Assembly (NCBI RefSeq): GCF_000633455.1
Contig: NZ_AYMG01000031.1
Span: 42,452 to 106,451, forward strand
DNA: 64,000 bases
Direction: 5' to 3'
Source: Pedobacter jeongneungensis
GTDB lineage: Bacteria; Bacteroidota; Bacteroidia; Sphingobacteriales; Sphingobacteriaceae
Part shown: piece by piece, positions 17,414-26,889 of the stretch
Numbering within the stretch: position 1 is the first letter of the stretch
How the letters are laid out: each line of letters starts with the position of its first letter
Made by a program: the position numbers and the translations under genes
The notes under the pieces: generated by a model
What the model saw: the letters and a program-made list of their open reading frames with translations, nothing else
Database searches by the model: none
Told to the model about the DNA's origin: nothing

Positions 17414-20400
17414 ATGAGATTTACATGTACAAGCTTAAAGTATGGCGGCATCTTTTTGCTGTTCTTACTCATTAGCCAGGCTTTTAATCCTGCTTTTGCG
17501 CAGGAGGAACGAAAAATCACCGGAAATTTGATGGATACCGAAAACATGCCAATCATTGGTGCTTCTGTTGCGGTAAAGGGCACCAGCAAAGTAACGGTTA
17601 CCGGAGACAAAGGTGCATTTAGCATCACCGCTAAAAATGGCGATAAACTCGTATTTACATTTATGGGTTATGAGGCCAAAGAAATTACCATTGGTACCGC
17701 CTCCAACTATAAAGTAACCATTAAAGAAGCCACTGCCTCATTAACCGATGTAGTGGTAGTGGGTTACGGAAAAAGCTCACGTAAAACTTTATCAAGTGCC
17801 ATTACTTCTGTTAAGCCTGAGGAGCTTAACAAAGGCGCCATTGCCGATGTTGGGCAGTTGCTGCAAGGTAAGGTTGCGGGTATGAATATCAGTGCCAGCG
17901 GCGATCCTAACAAACCAGCAGCCGTAATATTACGTGGTGCATCAACAGTTAACAGTCCCGGGGCGCCCTATTATGTAATTGATGGTATACCGGGTGCAGA
18001 TATTGCGGCGATCGCACCAGCCGATATCGAATCAATCGATGTATTAAAAGATGCCGCAGCAACTGCAATTTATGGTAACCGTGCGGCGAGCGGGGTAATT
18101 ATGGTGACCACAAAACGGGGTAAATCGGGCAAGCCACAATTAAACTACAGCGGCTACGGTGCAGTTGAAAAAGTGAGTAACCAGCTCGACCTGATGAATG
18201 CTGACCAATTAAGGTCATTCCTTTCAGCCAATAAAGCCGCATTTTCGCCAAATGATGACCTGGGTGCAAATACCGACTGGATGAAATCGATTGAACGTTC
18301 TACAGCTTTTTCTCAAAACCACAACCTTTCTTTTAGCGGAGGTGCCGAGCACAGTAACTATAGTGCCAGTTTAAACTACTTTAACAAGGAAGGTATTTTA
18401 AGTAAAAGTTCATTAAATCGTATTATCGGCCGATTAAATATTGATCAATATGCCTTTAACGATAAGGTAAAATTCAGTTTAAACCTATCCAACTCGAGCA
18501 GCAAATCGATCAACGAACCTTTGCAGAACATCGTTTTATTACAGGCGGCTAAACGTTTGCCGGTATCGCCTATATATAATGCAGATGGAAGCTACTTCGA
18601 AAACCTGAATAACTCGGGTTATTTTAATCCGGTTGCCATCGCTAATAATGCACAGGATGAAACCAAATACAACGTTTTACTGGGTGGTTTTAATACAGAG
18701 GTTAAATTACCTTTCGGCTTTACTTATAATATTAATTTATCTTACCAGAAAACTACCGCTGCACATGGTGAATTTTACAGCAGTTATTTTGGCAAATATC
18801 CAACTTCAAATTTTTATAACAACCCTGATCCGGGGATTGGGATAGCACATACGCTTATTGGCGGCTTATTCGGCACCAACGGATCGGCTTTGCGCAGCAA
18901 TTACGAAAACACCAACAAAACGCTTGAAACATTTTTAACCTGGGATAAGAAACTCGGCGACCATAGCATCAATGCAGTATTGGGTTACACTTACCAGGAT
19001 AATGTTTACGGAGACGGTTTCCAAACCTCCAGTACCAATTTCCCAACGGATTACATTGGCTTTTCGAACCTTGCACTTGGTAATCCTTACGCCATTTCTT
19101 CCTACCGTATTAATTTAGGCAATGATTTAACTTATGGCAGAATATTGATGATTTCTGACTTTTTTAGGGTAAACTATAACTACAAAAACAAATACTTGTT
19201 TCAGGGATCGATCAGACGTGACGGAAGTTCCGTTTTCGGAAAAAATAATCAATGGGGTTATTTCCCTTCAGCTGGTTTAGCCTGGAGAGTGAGCGAAGAA
19301 GAATTTATGAAAGGTCAATCTGTGATCAGCGATTTAAAAATCCGTGCCAGTTATGGAGTAACCGGAAATTCATCGGGTATTGGTGCTTATACCGGACAAT
19401 TAATTTATGGCATAAGTGGTACTTATTACAACAATGGCGTTCAGGCAGCAGCCTACGCTCCAATTCAGGGTTCAAATCCTGATCTTAAATGGGAAAGAAC
19501 AGCAACCAAAAACCTTGGTGTTGATTTTGGTATCCTAAACAATAAAATTACGGGAAGTGTAGATGTGTACGATAAAAACACAACCGATATGCTTTTCAAA
19601 TATAATGTTTCGGCCTCATTGGTTCCGGGTGGAGCAATATGGGCGAACGGTGGCAGCATTAACAATAAAGGGATTGAGGTGAGCTTAACAGCCTCACCTG
19701 TAAATACCAAAAGTTTTTCCTGGGCGAGTACCATTAACATGGCTTATAACAAGAATAAAATCACCAGTTTAAAAGGTCCATATTCTAATGGCGATTCGGT
19801 ACGTTACTCCGATCCTGAAGGTCCGGGACAAACTAATGCAACCTTACAGATCCTTAAAGTGGGCTATCCCCTTGGTCAGTTTTTCTCACTTAAATATGCG
19901 GGTAAAGATGCCAGTGGCAATTCACTCTTTTACAAACATGATGGTTCTACTACCACTACCCCAAGTATAGGTACCGATTACTTTTATTTGGGCAATGCGC
20001 AACCAAAAGTATTAATGGGCTGGAGCAATACCTTTAAATACAAGGCATTAGAGCTAAACATCTTTTTAAGGGGAACATTTGGGAACAAAATATTTAACGC
20101 AACCCGTGCAGATTTATCTTATACGGCCGGTGCAGCAGTTAATAATATCCTGAACAGTGCAGCAGATGATAAGATATCCGATACCAGAAACTCCTTCTAT
20201 TCAGACCGCTACATTGAAAGTGGATCTTACGTGCGCCTGGATAATGCCACATTGGGTTATAATTTCAAAAACCCGGTCAAGTATGTAAATACGATTAGGC
20301 TTTACCTGTCAACCAACAACTTGTTTACCATTACAGGCTACAAAGGCATCGATCCGGAAATTAACCAGGGTGGCGTTGCCCCGGGTATAGATTACAATAA

Positions 20401-20452
20401 CTTCTACCCTAAAACACGTACCTTCTTATTAGGCCTTAACGCATCATTTTAA
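17414..20452 (+). CDS. SusC-family TonB-dependent outer-membrane transporter
   Basis: This 1012-residue protein has a signal peptide (cleavage near AFAQ, residue 30), a carboxypeptidase-D-like regulatory domain (about 35-110, ITGNLMDTENMPIIGASV), a plug beginning with VVVVGYGKSSRKTL and carrying YVIDGIPG and DAAATAIYGNRAASGVIMV, and a 22-strand barrel ending in TFLLGLNASF with the terminal aromatic residue. With SusD (18 bases downstream) it would import an oligosaccharide or glycolipid head group. Its position between MIOX and SusD suggests that the ligand contains or yields inositol. It has no N-terminal signalling extension for an anti-sigma factor. Confidence 0.96.
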   Translation: MRFTCTSLKYGGIFLLFLLISQAFNPAFAQEERKITGNLMDTENMPIIGASVAVKGTSKVTVTGDKGAFSITAKNGDKLVFTFMGYEAKEITIGTASNYKVTIKEATASLTDVVVVGYGKSSRKTLSSAITSVKPEELNKGAIADVGQLLQGKVAGMNISASGDPNKPAAVILRGASTVNSPGAPYYVIDGIPGADIAAIAPADIESIDVLKDAAATAIYGNRAASGVIMVTTKRGKSGKPQLNYSGYGAVEKVSNQLDLMNADQLRSFLSANKAAFSPNDDLGANTDWMKSIERSTAFSQNHNLSFSGGAEHSNYSASLNYFNKEGILSKSSLNRIIGRLNIDQYAFNDKVKFSLNLSNSSSKSINEPLQNIVLLQAAKRLPVSPIYNADGSYFENLNNSGYFNPVAIANNAQDETKYNVLLGGFNTEVKLPFGFTYNINLSYQKTTAAHGEFYSSYFGKYPTSNFYNNPDPGIGIAHTLIGGLFGTNGSALRSNYENTNKTLETFLTWDKKLGDHSINAVLGYTYQDNVYGDGFQTSSTNFPTDYIGFSNLALGNPYAISSYRINLGNDLTYGRILMISDFFRVNYNYKNKYLFQGSIRRDGSSVFGKNNQWGYFPSAGLAWRVSEEEFMKGQSVISDLKIRASYGVTGNSSGIGAYTGQLIYGISGTYYNNGVQAAAYAPIQGSNPDLKWERTATKNLGVDFGILNNKITGSVDVYDKNTTDMLFKYNVSASLVPGGAIWANGGSINNKGIEVSLTASPVNTKSFSWASTINMAYNKNKITSLKGPYSNGDSVRYSDPEGPGQTNATLQILKVGYPLGQFFSLKYAGKDASGNSLFYKHDGSTTTTPSIGTDYFYLGNAQPKVLMGWSNTFKYKALELNIFLRGTFGNKIFNATRADLSYTAGAAVNNILNSAADDKISDTRNSFYSDRYIESGSYVRLDNATLGYNFKNPVKYVNTIRLYLSTNNLFTITGYKGIDPEINQGGVAPGIDYNNFYPKTRTFLLGLNASF

Positions 20453-20470
20453 AAGATAAATTTTAAAGAC

Positions 20471-22144
20471 ATGAAAAAGATATTATTTGGAATATTTTGT
20501 GCACTAACAGGGGCATTAATATTTACTTCCTGCCAAAAACTCGAAATTCCCATTACATCCGAACTTACACCGGAATCTTATCCGCAAACAGCTGCCCAGT
20601 TAACCTCGGCATCCGGCCCGGTGTACATCAATTTAAGAAGCGATTACGCGACTACCTATTTCTTTTTGCAAAGTTCATCTACGGATGAATCGGTACTGCC
20701 CATTTTTGCATCGGACTGGATTGATGGCAATAAATACCTGGAGCTGCATCGCCATACCTGGAATAAAGATAATGCCTGGGTGGCAGCGGGCTGGAGTTAC
20801 TTAACCAATATTATTGGAACGGCTAACCAAACCATCTCTATTATTAACGCATCGGCCCCGGCAGGTGCAGCAAAAAATACCAACCTTGCAGAATTGAAAA
20901 CCATGCGTGCATTGTCCTATTTTATGATGATGGATATGTACGGCAATGTACCTTTAGATACTTTGTATGGCGCTACAGCATTAAAAACCAATACGCCACG
21001 TGCACAGGTATTTAATTATATAGAAAGCGAACTTAAAGCGGCTATCCCTTACTTAAAATCGACAACAGGTGTTTCAACTTATGGTTTACCGACCAAATAC
21101 CTTGCTTATTCTATATTGGCAAAAATGTACCTGAACGCTGTTGTTTACACCGGTACGGCACGTTACGATGATTGTATTGCGGCCTGCGACCAGGTAATCA
21201 GTTCGGGCTTGTACAGTATAGAGCCTATGTCGAGCTACCTGCAGATGTTTTATCCGACAAATGGCCCATCGCAAAAGGAATTTATTTTTGCGATCCCATT
21301 TGATGCGTCTACCTCTTCCGGCAATATGTTTTTAGCCCGTTACGATCTTAACCGAAACCTGGGAATCCGTTATCAGTATTCTGGTTCTACGGCAGGTTCT
21401 TTTACCAATCCGGTGATGAACCAAAGCAGCGGCGGTGGTTTAGCGAATAATAAACCCAGCGGACCAAGAATGACCACCAGCGAGTTTTATGCAAATTTTA
21501 ACGATGCTAATGATATCCGCAATAAACAATGGCTTACAGGCCCGCAGTATTGGCCAGATGGCAGCCCTATTATGGTAAGTACCACCAATTTAGGCTACGA
21601 TCAGTTTTATACTGGCGGAAGTCCTGCTACAGCGTACACCTACGCTTTAAACTTAACTCCTCTTACTGCCTCGCGTTTGGCTGCAGGTTCTTATGACCTG
21701 GGTAAAGACGAAATTGCCTGGAACACTGGCTACCGCAACATTAAATTTATTGCCGATTACACCAACCCAACCAACCGTAACCAAAATAATGACATGCCGT
21801 TATTCCGCTATTCGGATATTATCCTGATGAAAGCAGAGGCCATATTCAGAGGTGGAACTCCAACCCTTGGTGCCACTGCAATTGGCCTGGTAAATAGTGT
21901 AAGAAGCAACCGTACTACTTCTCCTGCTTTGGGAAGCTTAACTTTAGATGTTATTTACAACGAACGTTCGAAAGAATTTGCGTGGGAAACCTGGCACCGT
22001 AATGATATGATCAGGTTTGGTAAATTCGAAAACAGTTATGGTTTATCGAAAACCAATGCCGATACTTACCGCCGTATTTTCCCAATACCAAGCACGGCCA
22101 TTGCAACAAATAATACCCTGGTACAAAACCCAGGCTACAACTAG
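20471..22144 (+). CDS. SusD/RagB-family surface glycan-binding lipoprotein
   Basis: A 557-residue lipoprotein with a lipobox ending in Cys at FTSCQ (about residue 21), followed by the TPR-like SusD fold: LKTMRALSYFMMMDMYGNVPLDT is the family hallmark, and the C-terminal part has YSDIILMKAEAIFRGG and YNERSKEFAWETWHRNDMIRFGKF. It caps the SusC at 17414 and is the last gene before a strong terminator, so MIOX-SusC-SusD form one transcription unit. Confidence 0.95.
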   Translation: MKKILFGIFCALTGALIFTSCQKLEIPITSELTPESYPQTAAQLTSASGPVYINLRSDYATTYFFLQSSSTDESVLPIFASDWIDGNKYLELHRHTWNKDNAWVAAGWSYLTNIIGTANQTISIINASAPAGAAKNTNLAELKTMRALSYFMMMDMYGNVPLDTLYGATALKTNTPRAQVFNYIESELKAAIPYLKSTTGVSTYGLPTKYLAYSILAKMYLNAVVYTGTARYDDCIAACDQVISSGLYSIEPMSSYLQMFYPTNGPSQKEFIFAIPFDASTSSGNMFLARYDLNRNLGIRYQYSGSTAGSFTNPVMNQSSGGGLANNKPSGPRMTTSEFYANFNDANDIRNKQWLTGPQYWPDGSPIMVSTTNLGYDQFYTGGSPATAYTYALNLTPLTASRLAAGSYDLGKDEIAWNTGYRNIKFIADYTNPTNRNQNNDMPLFRYSDIILMKAEAIFRGGTPTLGATAIGLVNSVRSNRTTSPALGSLTLDVIYNERSKEFAWETWHRNDMIRFGKFENSYGLSKTNADTYRRIFPIPSTAIATNNTLVQNPGYN

Positions 22145-22178
22145 GCCCGATATCATTAAGCTAAGGTTTTTAGCCACA

Positions 22179-22226
22179 GATGCACACAGATAAAAACAGA
22201 TTTTTATATCTGTGTGCATCCTTTTT
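22179..22226 (+). terminator. Strong intrinsic terminator after susD
   Basis: A perfect 14-base inverted repeat (GATGCACACAGATA at 22179-22192, TATCTGTGTGCATC at 22207-22220) with a 14-base loop is followed by CTTTTTAT. This fits a rho-independent terminator ending the MIOX-SusC-SusD transcript 35 bases after the susD stop codon. Confidence 0.85.
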
Positions 22227-22349
22227 ATCTTCCGAAAGGTCGGTACAAGTGGTGGTTAAATTATTTTTACGTGCCAACAGCCAGAGAAATTTATTTGCTC
22301 CTGGCCAAACCCACGCTTTCCAAAGTTTTTTCAAAATAAAATCAACTTC

Positions 22350-23330
22350 ATGAGTAAACATTTACTTTTTTTTATTTCCGTATTTATATATGGTTCTGTA
22401 CAGGCGCAGGTTTTGTTAAAAAATCCCTCAGAAAGCAATCAACCAACCAAAAGCCTGACCAAAGAATCTTCCGCACTTAATTTTATTGCCATGGGCGATT
22501 GGGGCCGTAATGGGGCCGACCACCAGAAACAGGTAGCACAACAAATGGGCATTACCGCAGCGGATGTGAAAGCACAGTTTATCATTTCAACAGGCGATAA
22601 CTTCTACCCTAGCGGTGTAATCAGCGAACATGATCCGCTTTTTAAATATTCGTTTGAAGATATTTACACGGCATTTTCTTTGCAATGGGACTGGTATCCG
22701 GTACTGGGTAACCACGATTACAAATCCATTCCGGATGCCCAGGTGGCCTACTCTAAGATCAGCAGAAGGTGGAAAATGCCTGCCCGTTATTACGCCAAAA
22801 AATTCCCGATCAATGGCGATCTGAATAATCAGGTATTAATTGCTTTTATCGATACCAATCCCTTAATTCCCGAGTTTTACAAAAATGCTGAATATGGCCC
22901 CAATGTAAAAGGTCAGGATACCACGCAACAAAAACACTGGCTCACCAAGGTTTTAAGCGATAATGACCCGGGCATCCGTTGGAAAATCGTGGTGGGCCAT
23001 CACCCTATGTATACCGGAGGAAGCCGGACAGACGGATATGATACCAAAGCCATCCGAAGCTCCTTAAAACCCATTCTCGACCGTTATGGCGTAGATGTGT
23101 ACCTCACCGGGCATGAACACAGCTTGCAATACATTAAACCCGAAGGCAAAACGCATCATTTCATTTCAGGCGCAGCTTCAGAAAAAACACCCGTAAAACT
23201 CATTGAAAATGCTCAGATGGTGGCTTCAGTTTATGGTTTTATGCTTTTTTCGGTCAGTAAAGATTTGATCCGCGTACAAACCATTAATGATGAAGGAGAA
23301 ATTATTTTTAATACCATTATCAAAAAATAA
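22350..23330 (+). CDS. Secreted purple-acid-phosphatase-like metallophosphoesterase
   Basis: The 326-residue protein has a signal peptide (cleavage near VQAQ, residue 20) and the full calcineurin-like metallophosphoesterase motif set: GDWGRNG, GDNFYPSG, GNHDY, GHHPMY and GHEHSLQY. The pattern and small size resemble mammalian tartrate-resistant (type 5) purple acid phosphatase. It would remove phosphate, possibly from a phosphorylated sugar or inositol phosphate, in the periplasm or at the surface. It is the first gene after the terminator and probably starts the second plus-strand operon with the acetyltransferase, GH89, GH28 and GH92 genes (70-base gap to the next gene). Confidence 0.92.
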   Translation: MSKHLLFFISVFIYGSVQAQVLLKNPSESNQPTKSLTKESSALNFIAMGDWGRNGADHQKQVAQQMGITAADVKAQFIISTGDNFYPSGVISEHDPLFKYSFEDIYTAFSLQWDWYPVLGNHDYKSIPDAQVAYSKISRRWKMPARYYAKKFPINGDLNNQVLIAFIDTNPLIPEFYKNAEYGPNVKGQDTTQQKHWLTKVLSDNDPGIRWKIVVGHHPMYTGGSRTDGYDTKAIRSSLKPILDRYGVDVYLTGHEHSLQYIKPEGKTHHFISGAASEKTPVKLIENAQMVASVYGFMLFSVSKDLIRVQTINDEGEIIFNTIIKK

Positions 23331-23400
23331 ATCGCATTTTTCTCTCAACAGCGCTTATTTTTAGGAAACCAAAATCACCCATCCTCAGCTTAAAGATATT

Positions 23401-24624
23401 ATGGCCATTACCGAATCTGTACCACAGGCTTTGTTACCGAAAAAGAAAAGGCTACTTTCTTTAGATGCCTTGCGCGGTTTCGACATGTTCTGGATTGTTA
23501 GCGGAGAAGGTATTTTCCATGGTTTGGCAGATGGCGTGATGAAAGAACACGCTTTGATCAGGAATCCCAATGACTGGACCATCGCCAGCAATGGCCATTT
23601 ATCCTTTTTCGAAAGGATTTTTGTTGGCCTCAGCAATCAGCTGCACCACTCTCCCTGGAATGGTTTTACCTTTTACGACCTGATTTTCCCGCTTTTCATC
23701 TTTATCTCTGGCGTTTCGATGCCTTTTTCTTATGAAAAACATTTAAATGCCGGAAATGATAAAAAAAAATCGGCAAAAGCCATTTATTACGCACTGATCA
23801 GGAGAACATTGATTTTAATTTTCCTCGGCATGGTGGTAAACGGCCTGTTCAGATGGGAAGGTTATGAAAACACCCGTTTCGCGAGCGTACTTGGCCGCAT
23901 TGCATTATCCACTTTTTTTGCAGCTTTAATTTACCTCAATTTTTCCTTGCGCAAACAGCTCATCTGGCTACTTGGAATATTAGCAGGTTATTACATCATC
24001 ATGATTGCTATACCTGTCCCCGGTTTCGGGAATGGCGTTTTAACGCCTGAAGGCAACCTGGCTGCTTATGTAGACCGCTTATGGCTACCTGGAAAACTCC
24101 ACCGCACGGTATATGATCCCGAAGGTCTACTAAGCACTATCCCTTCCATTGCAACAGCACTTTTAGGGGTATTTACAGGTACATTCCTTAATGCGAAAAA
24201 CAGCCGTTTCAGTTTGGCACGTAAAGCGTTATACCTCTTTATAGCTGGCATCATACTGGTTTCGCTTGGTTTGCTATGGAATCCTTTTTTTCCGGTAAAC
24301 AAAAATATGTGGACCAGTTCTTTTGTGCTGGTTGCCGGTGGATTCAGCCTGGTGCTATTCTCCTTCTTCTATTACATCATTGATGTTAAAACTTATCAAA
24401 AATGGAGTTTGCCCTTTATCTGGATCGGTACAAATTCTATTTTGATTTACGTTTGTGCGCACGGCCTATTTAATTTCGAATCAAGCTCGCATTTTCTTTT
24501 TGGTGGAATAATAGCCAAAATACCGCCTGATTGGCAATCGGCAGCCTTGTGGCTGGGTGTGTTGCTGATCCAGCTCGGGATATTAAAATTCCTTTATGAT
24601 AAAAAATGGTTTTTAAAAGTATAG
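23401..24624 (+). CDS. HGSNAT/DUF5009-like membrane N-acetyltransferase
   Basis: This 407-residue membrane protein has about ten hydrophobic helices and the N-terminal LLSLDALRGFDMFWIVSGEG segment, the mark of the heparan-alpha-glucosaminide N-acetyltransferase (HGSNAT) and DUF5009 group. Helices contain FYDLIFPLFIFISGVSMPFS and SLPFIWIGTNSILIYV. HGSNAT transfers an acetyl group across the membrane onto the free amine of terminal alpha-glucosamine. The next gene encodes the alpha-N-acetylglucosaminidase that acts on the acetylated product, as in the lysosome. The acceptor in this bacterium is inferred, not known. Confidence 0.85.
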   Translation: MAITESVPQALLPKKKRLLSLDALRGFDMFWIVSGEGIFHGLADGVMKEHALIRNPNDWTIASNGHLSFFERIFVGLSNQLHHSPWNGFTFYDLIFPLFIFISGVSMPFSYEKHLNAGNDKKKSAKAIYYALIRRTLILIFLGMVVNGLFRWEGYENTRFASVLGRIALSTFFAALIYLNFSLRKQLIWLLGILAGYYIIMIAIPVPGFGNGVLTPEGNLAAYVDRLWLPGKLHRTVYDPEGLLSTIPSIATALLGVFTGTFLNAKNSRFSLARKALYLFIAGIILVSLGLLWNPFFPVNKNMWTSSFVLVAGGFSLVLFSFFYYIIDVKTYQKWSLPFIWIGTNSILIYVCAHGLFNFESSSHFLFGGIIAKIPPDWQSAALWLGVLLIQLGILKFLYDKKWFLKV

Positions 24625-24658
24625 GCCGAAGCAATAAGACCATTAAAAAGAATAACAG

Positions 24659-26868
24659 ATGAAACATAAAATATACATTCTTGCTGCATTTTTGATCATA
24701 GTTTCAGTGCAGGCAAAAGCGCAGGCTTATCTTTCCTCTTCAAATGAACTGATTAAAAGGATTTTACCAAAACAGCATCAGTTTTTTTTAACCGAAAGCA
24801 TTGCTGCTGAAAATGGCCTGGATGTTTTTGAAATCGAAAGTAAAAAAAATACGATTGTATTGAGGGGAAGCAGTGGGGTGGCCATCGCATCAGCTTTTTA
24901 TTATTATTTAACGGAATATGCGCATTGCCAGGTAACCTGGAACGGGGTTAACCTTAAATTGCCTCAAAATTTACCGGAAGTTAAAAACAAAATCAGGAAA
25001 AACACCCCTTACGAATACCGTTATTACCTTAACTATTGCACTTTTAACTACAGCATGAGCTGGTGGGACTGGGCAAGATGGGAAAAAGAAATAGACTGGA
25101 TGGCACTTCATGGCATTAATATGCCGCTGGCCATTACCGGGGAAGAATATACCTGGTACCTGTTATACAAAGAAATGGGTTTTAGCGATAACGATCTTAA
25201 GGATTTCTTTACAGGCCCAGCTTATTTTTCCTGGTTCTGGATGGGCAACATCGATGGCTGGGGCGGCCCGCTTCCACTCAGCTGGATGAAAAGCCATTTC
25301 GAACTGCAAAAGAAAATCCTGGCCAGACAGCGTTCGCTTGGCATGAAACCTGTTCTCCCGGCCTTTACGGGCCACGTACCTGCCGCATTTAAAAAGAAAT
25401 TTCCTAAGGCTAAACTCAAAGCAACCAACTGGACGAATGGTTTTGCCGATACTTATATCTTAGATTCAGAAGACCCGATGTTTGCGGAAATCGGAAAAAA
25501 ATTCTTACAGAAACAAACTGAGTTATTGGGTACCGACCACCTGTACTCTGCCGATACCTTTAACGAAAACGAACCGCCATCAGCCGATCCCGAATTTTTA
25601 GGAAAGCTAAGCGCAAGGGTTTATGATGGCATGAGCCAGGCCGACCCTAAGGCCATTTGGGTAATGCAAGGCTGGTTATTTTACAGTGATCGAAAATTTT
25701 GGAAGGAGCCACAAACAGAAGCCCTTTTAAAAGCAGTACCCAATGATAAGATGATTTATTGGATCTGGCCACAGAAATAGAACCTGTGTGGAAACGCACC
25801 TCTGGTTTTTATGGCAAACCGTGGATCTGGAATATGCTGCACAATTTTGGCGGGAACACCAATCTTTTCGGGCGTATGGATGTCATTGCAAACGCACCCG
25901 CCGAAGCTTTAAATCACCCACAAAGTGGCAAAATGAAAGGCATCGGCCTCACCATGGAAGGAATAGAACAGAACCCGGTATTGTACGAATTAATGATGGC
26001 CAATGTTTGGCAGGCTAAACCGATAGACCTTAATACCTGGCTACCCAATTTTGTATTGAACAGATATGGCAAAAATAATCCCAATGCCCAAAAGGCCTGG
26101 AAAATTTTGAGAAAAACAGTTTACAATGTACCTGCCGATAAATACATCAGGGATGGTGCAGAATCCATTATTCAGGCCCGTCCAACCTTCGATTCGCTAA
26201 GCAGATGGGCCAAAACAACCTTGAATTACCGGGAAGCTGAACTGTTACCGGCCTGGGATGAACTGATAAAAGCTGCCCCAACCTGTGGCAAAAGCGATGG
26301 TTTTCAATATGATGTAGTAGATGTAACCCGCCAGGTGATGGCCAACTATGCCCTGCCCCTACAGCGTCGCTTTGTGGCTGCTTATGAAAAAAATGACATG
26401 GCTACTTTTAAAACAGAAAGTCAAAAATTCCTTCAGCTGATTGATGACATGGACAAACTACTGGCTACCCGAAAAGATTTTATGCTTGGGCCATGGGTTA
26501 AACAGGCCAGGGCCTGGGGAAGTAATGATGCTGAAAAAGCGCTTTATGAAATGAATGCAAAAGATCTGATTACTTTATGGGGTGATGCAAAGAGTCCTTT
26601 AAACGAATATGCCTGCCGGCAATGGAGCGGGTTGTTAAGTGATTTTTATAAACCGCGATGGGTACTTTTTTTCGAACAGGCAACACAGGCTATGCAACAG
26701 GGAAAAGCACCGGATATGAAACAATTTAACCAAAAGGTAAGTGCCTGGGAATGGAGCTGGGTAAACCGAAGAAAAGATTATCCGCTTAATACCATTGGAA
26801 ATCCTGTAAGTACAGCAATTCAAATGCATAAAAAGTACCGCAGCTTAATGCAAAAAGTACATCAGTAA
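24659..26868 (+). pseudogene. GH89 alpha-N-acetylglucosaminidase, interrupted by a frameshift
   Basis: Two overlapping frames (24659-25780 and 25759-26868) together make one GH89 (NAGLU family) enzyme of about 736 residues, close to human NAGLU (743). The first has a signal peptide (end near AKAQA) and the catalytic acid E303 in ADTFNENEPP; the second has the nucleophile E (bases 25957-25959) in LTMEGIEQNP. The join reads M-I-Y then L-D-L-A-T-E if one T is added near 25757-25761, so a single-base deletion splits the protein between its two catalytic residues. As it stands neither half can be active. It may be a true pseudogene, a phase-variable site or a sequence error. GH89 removes terminal alpha-linked GlcNAc. 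It follows the HGSNAT-like gene by 34 bases. Confidence 0.9.
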
Positions 26869-26889
26869 ACTAAGAAATTTTTACTCAAA

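Noticed and set aside
22350..23330. Calling the phosphatase a phytase
   Set aside because: Its motifs fit the purple-acid-phosphatase group, which includes some plant phytases, but nothing in the sequence shows phytate specificity.
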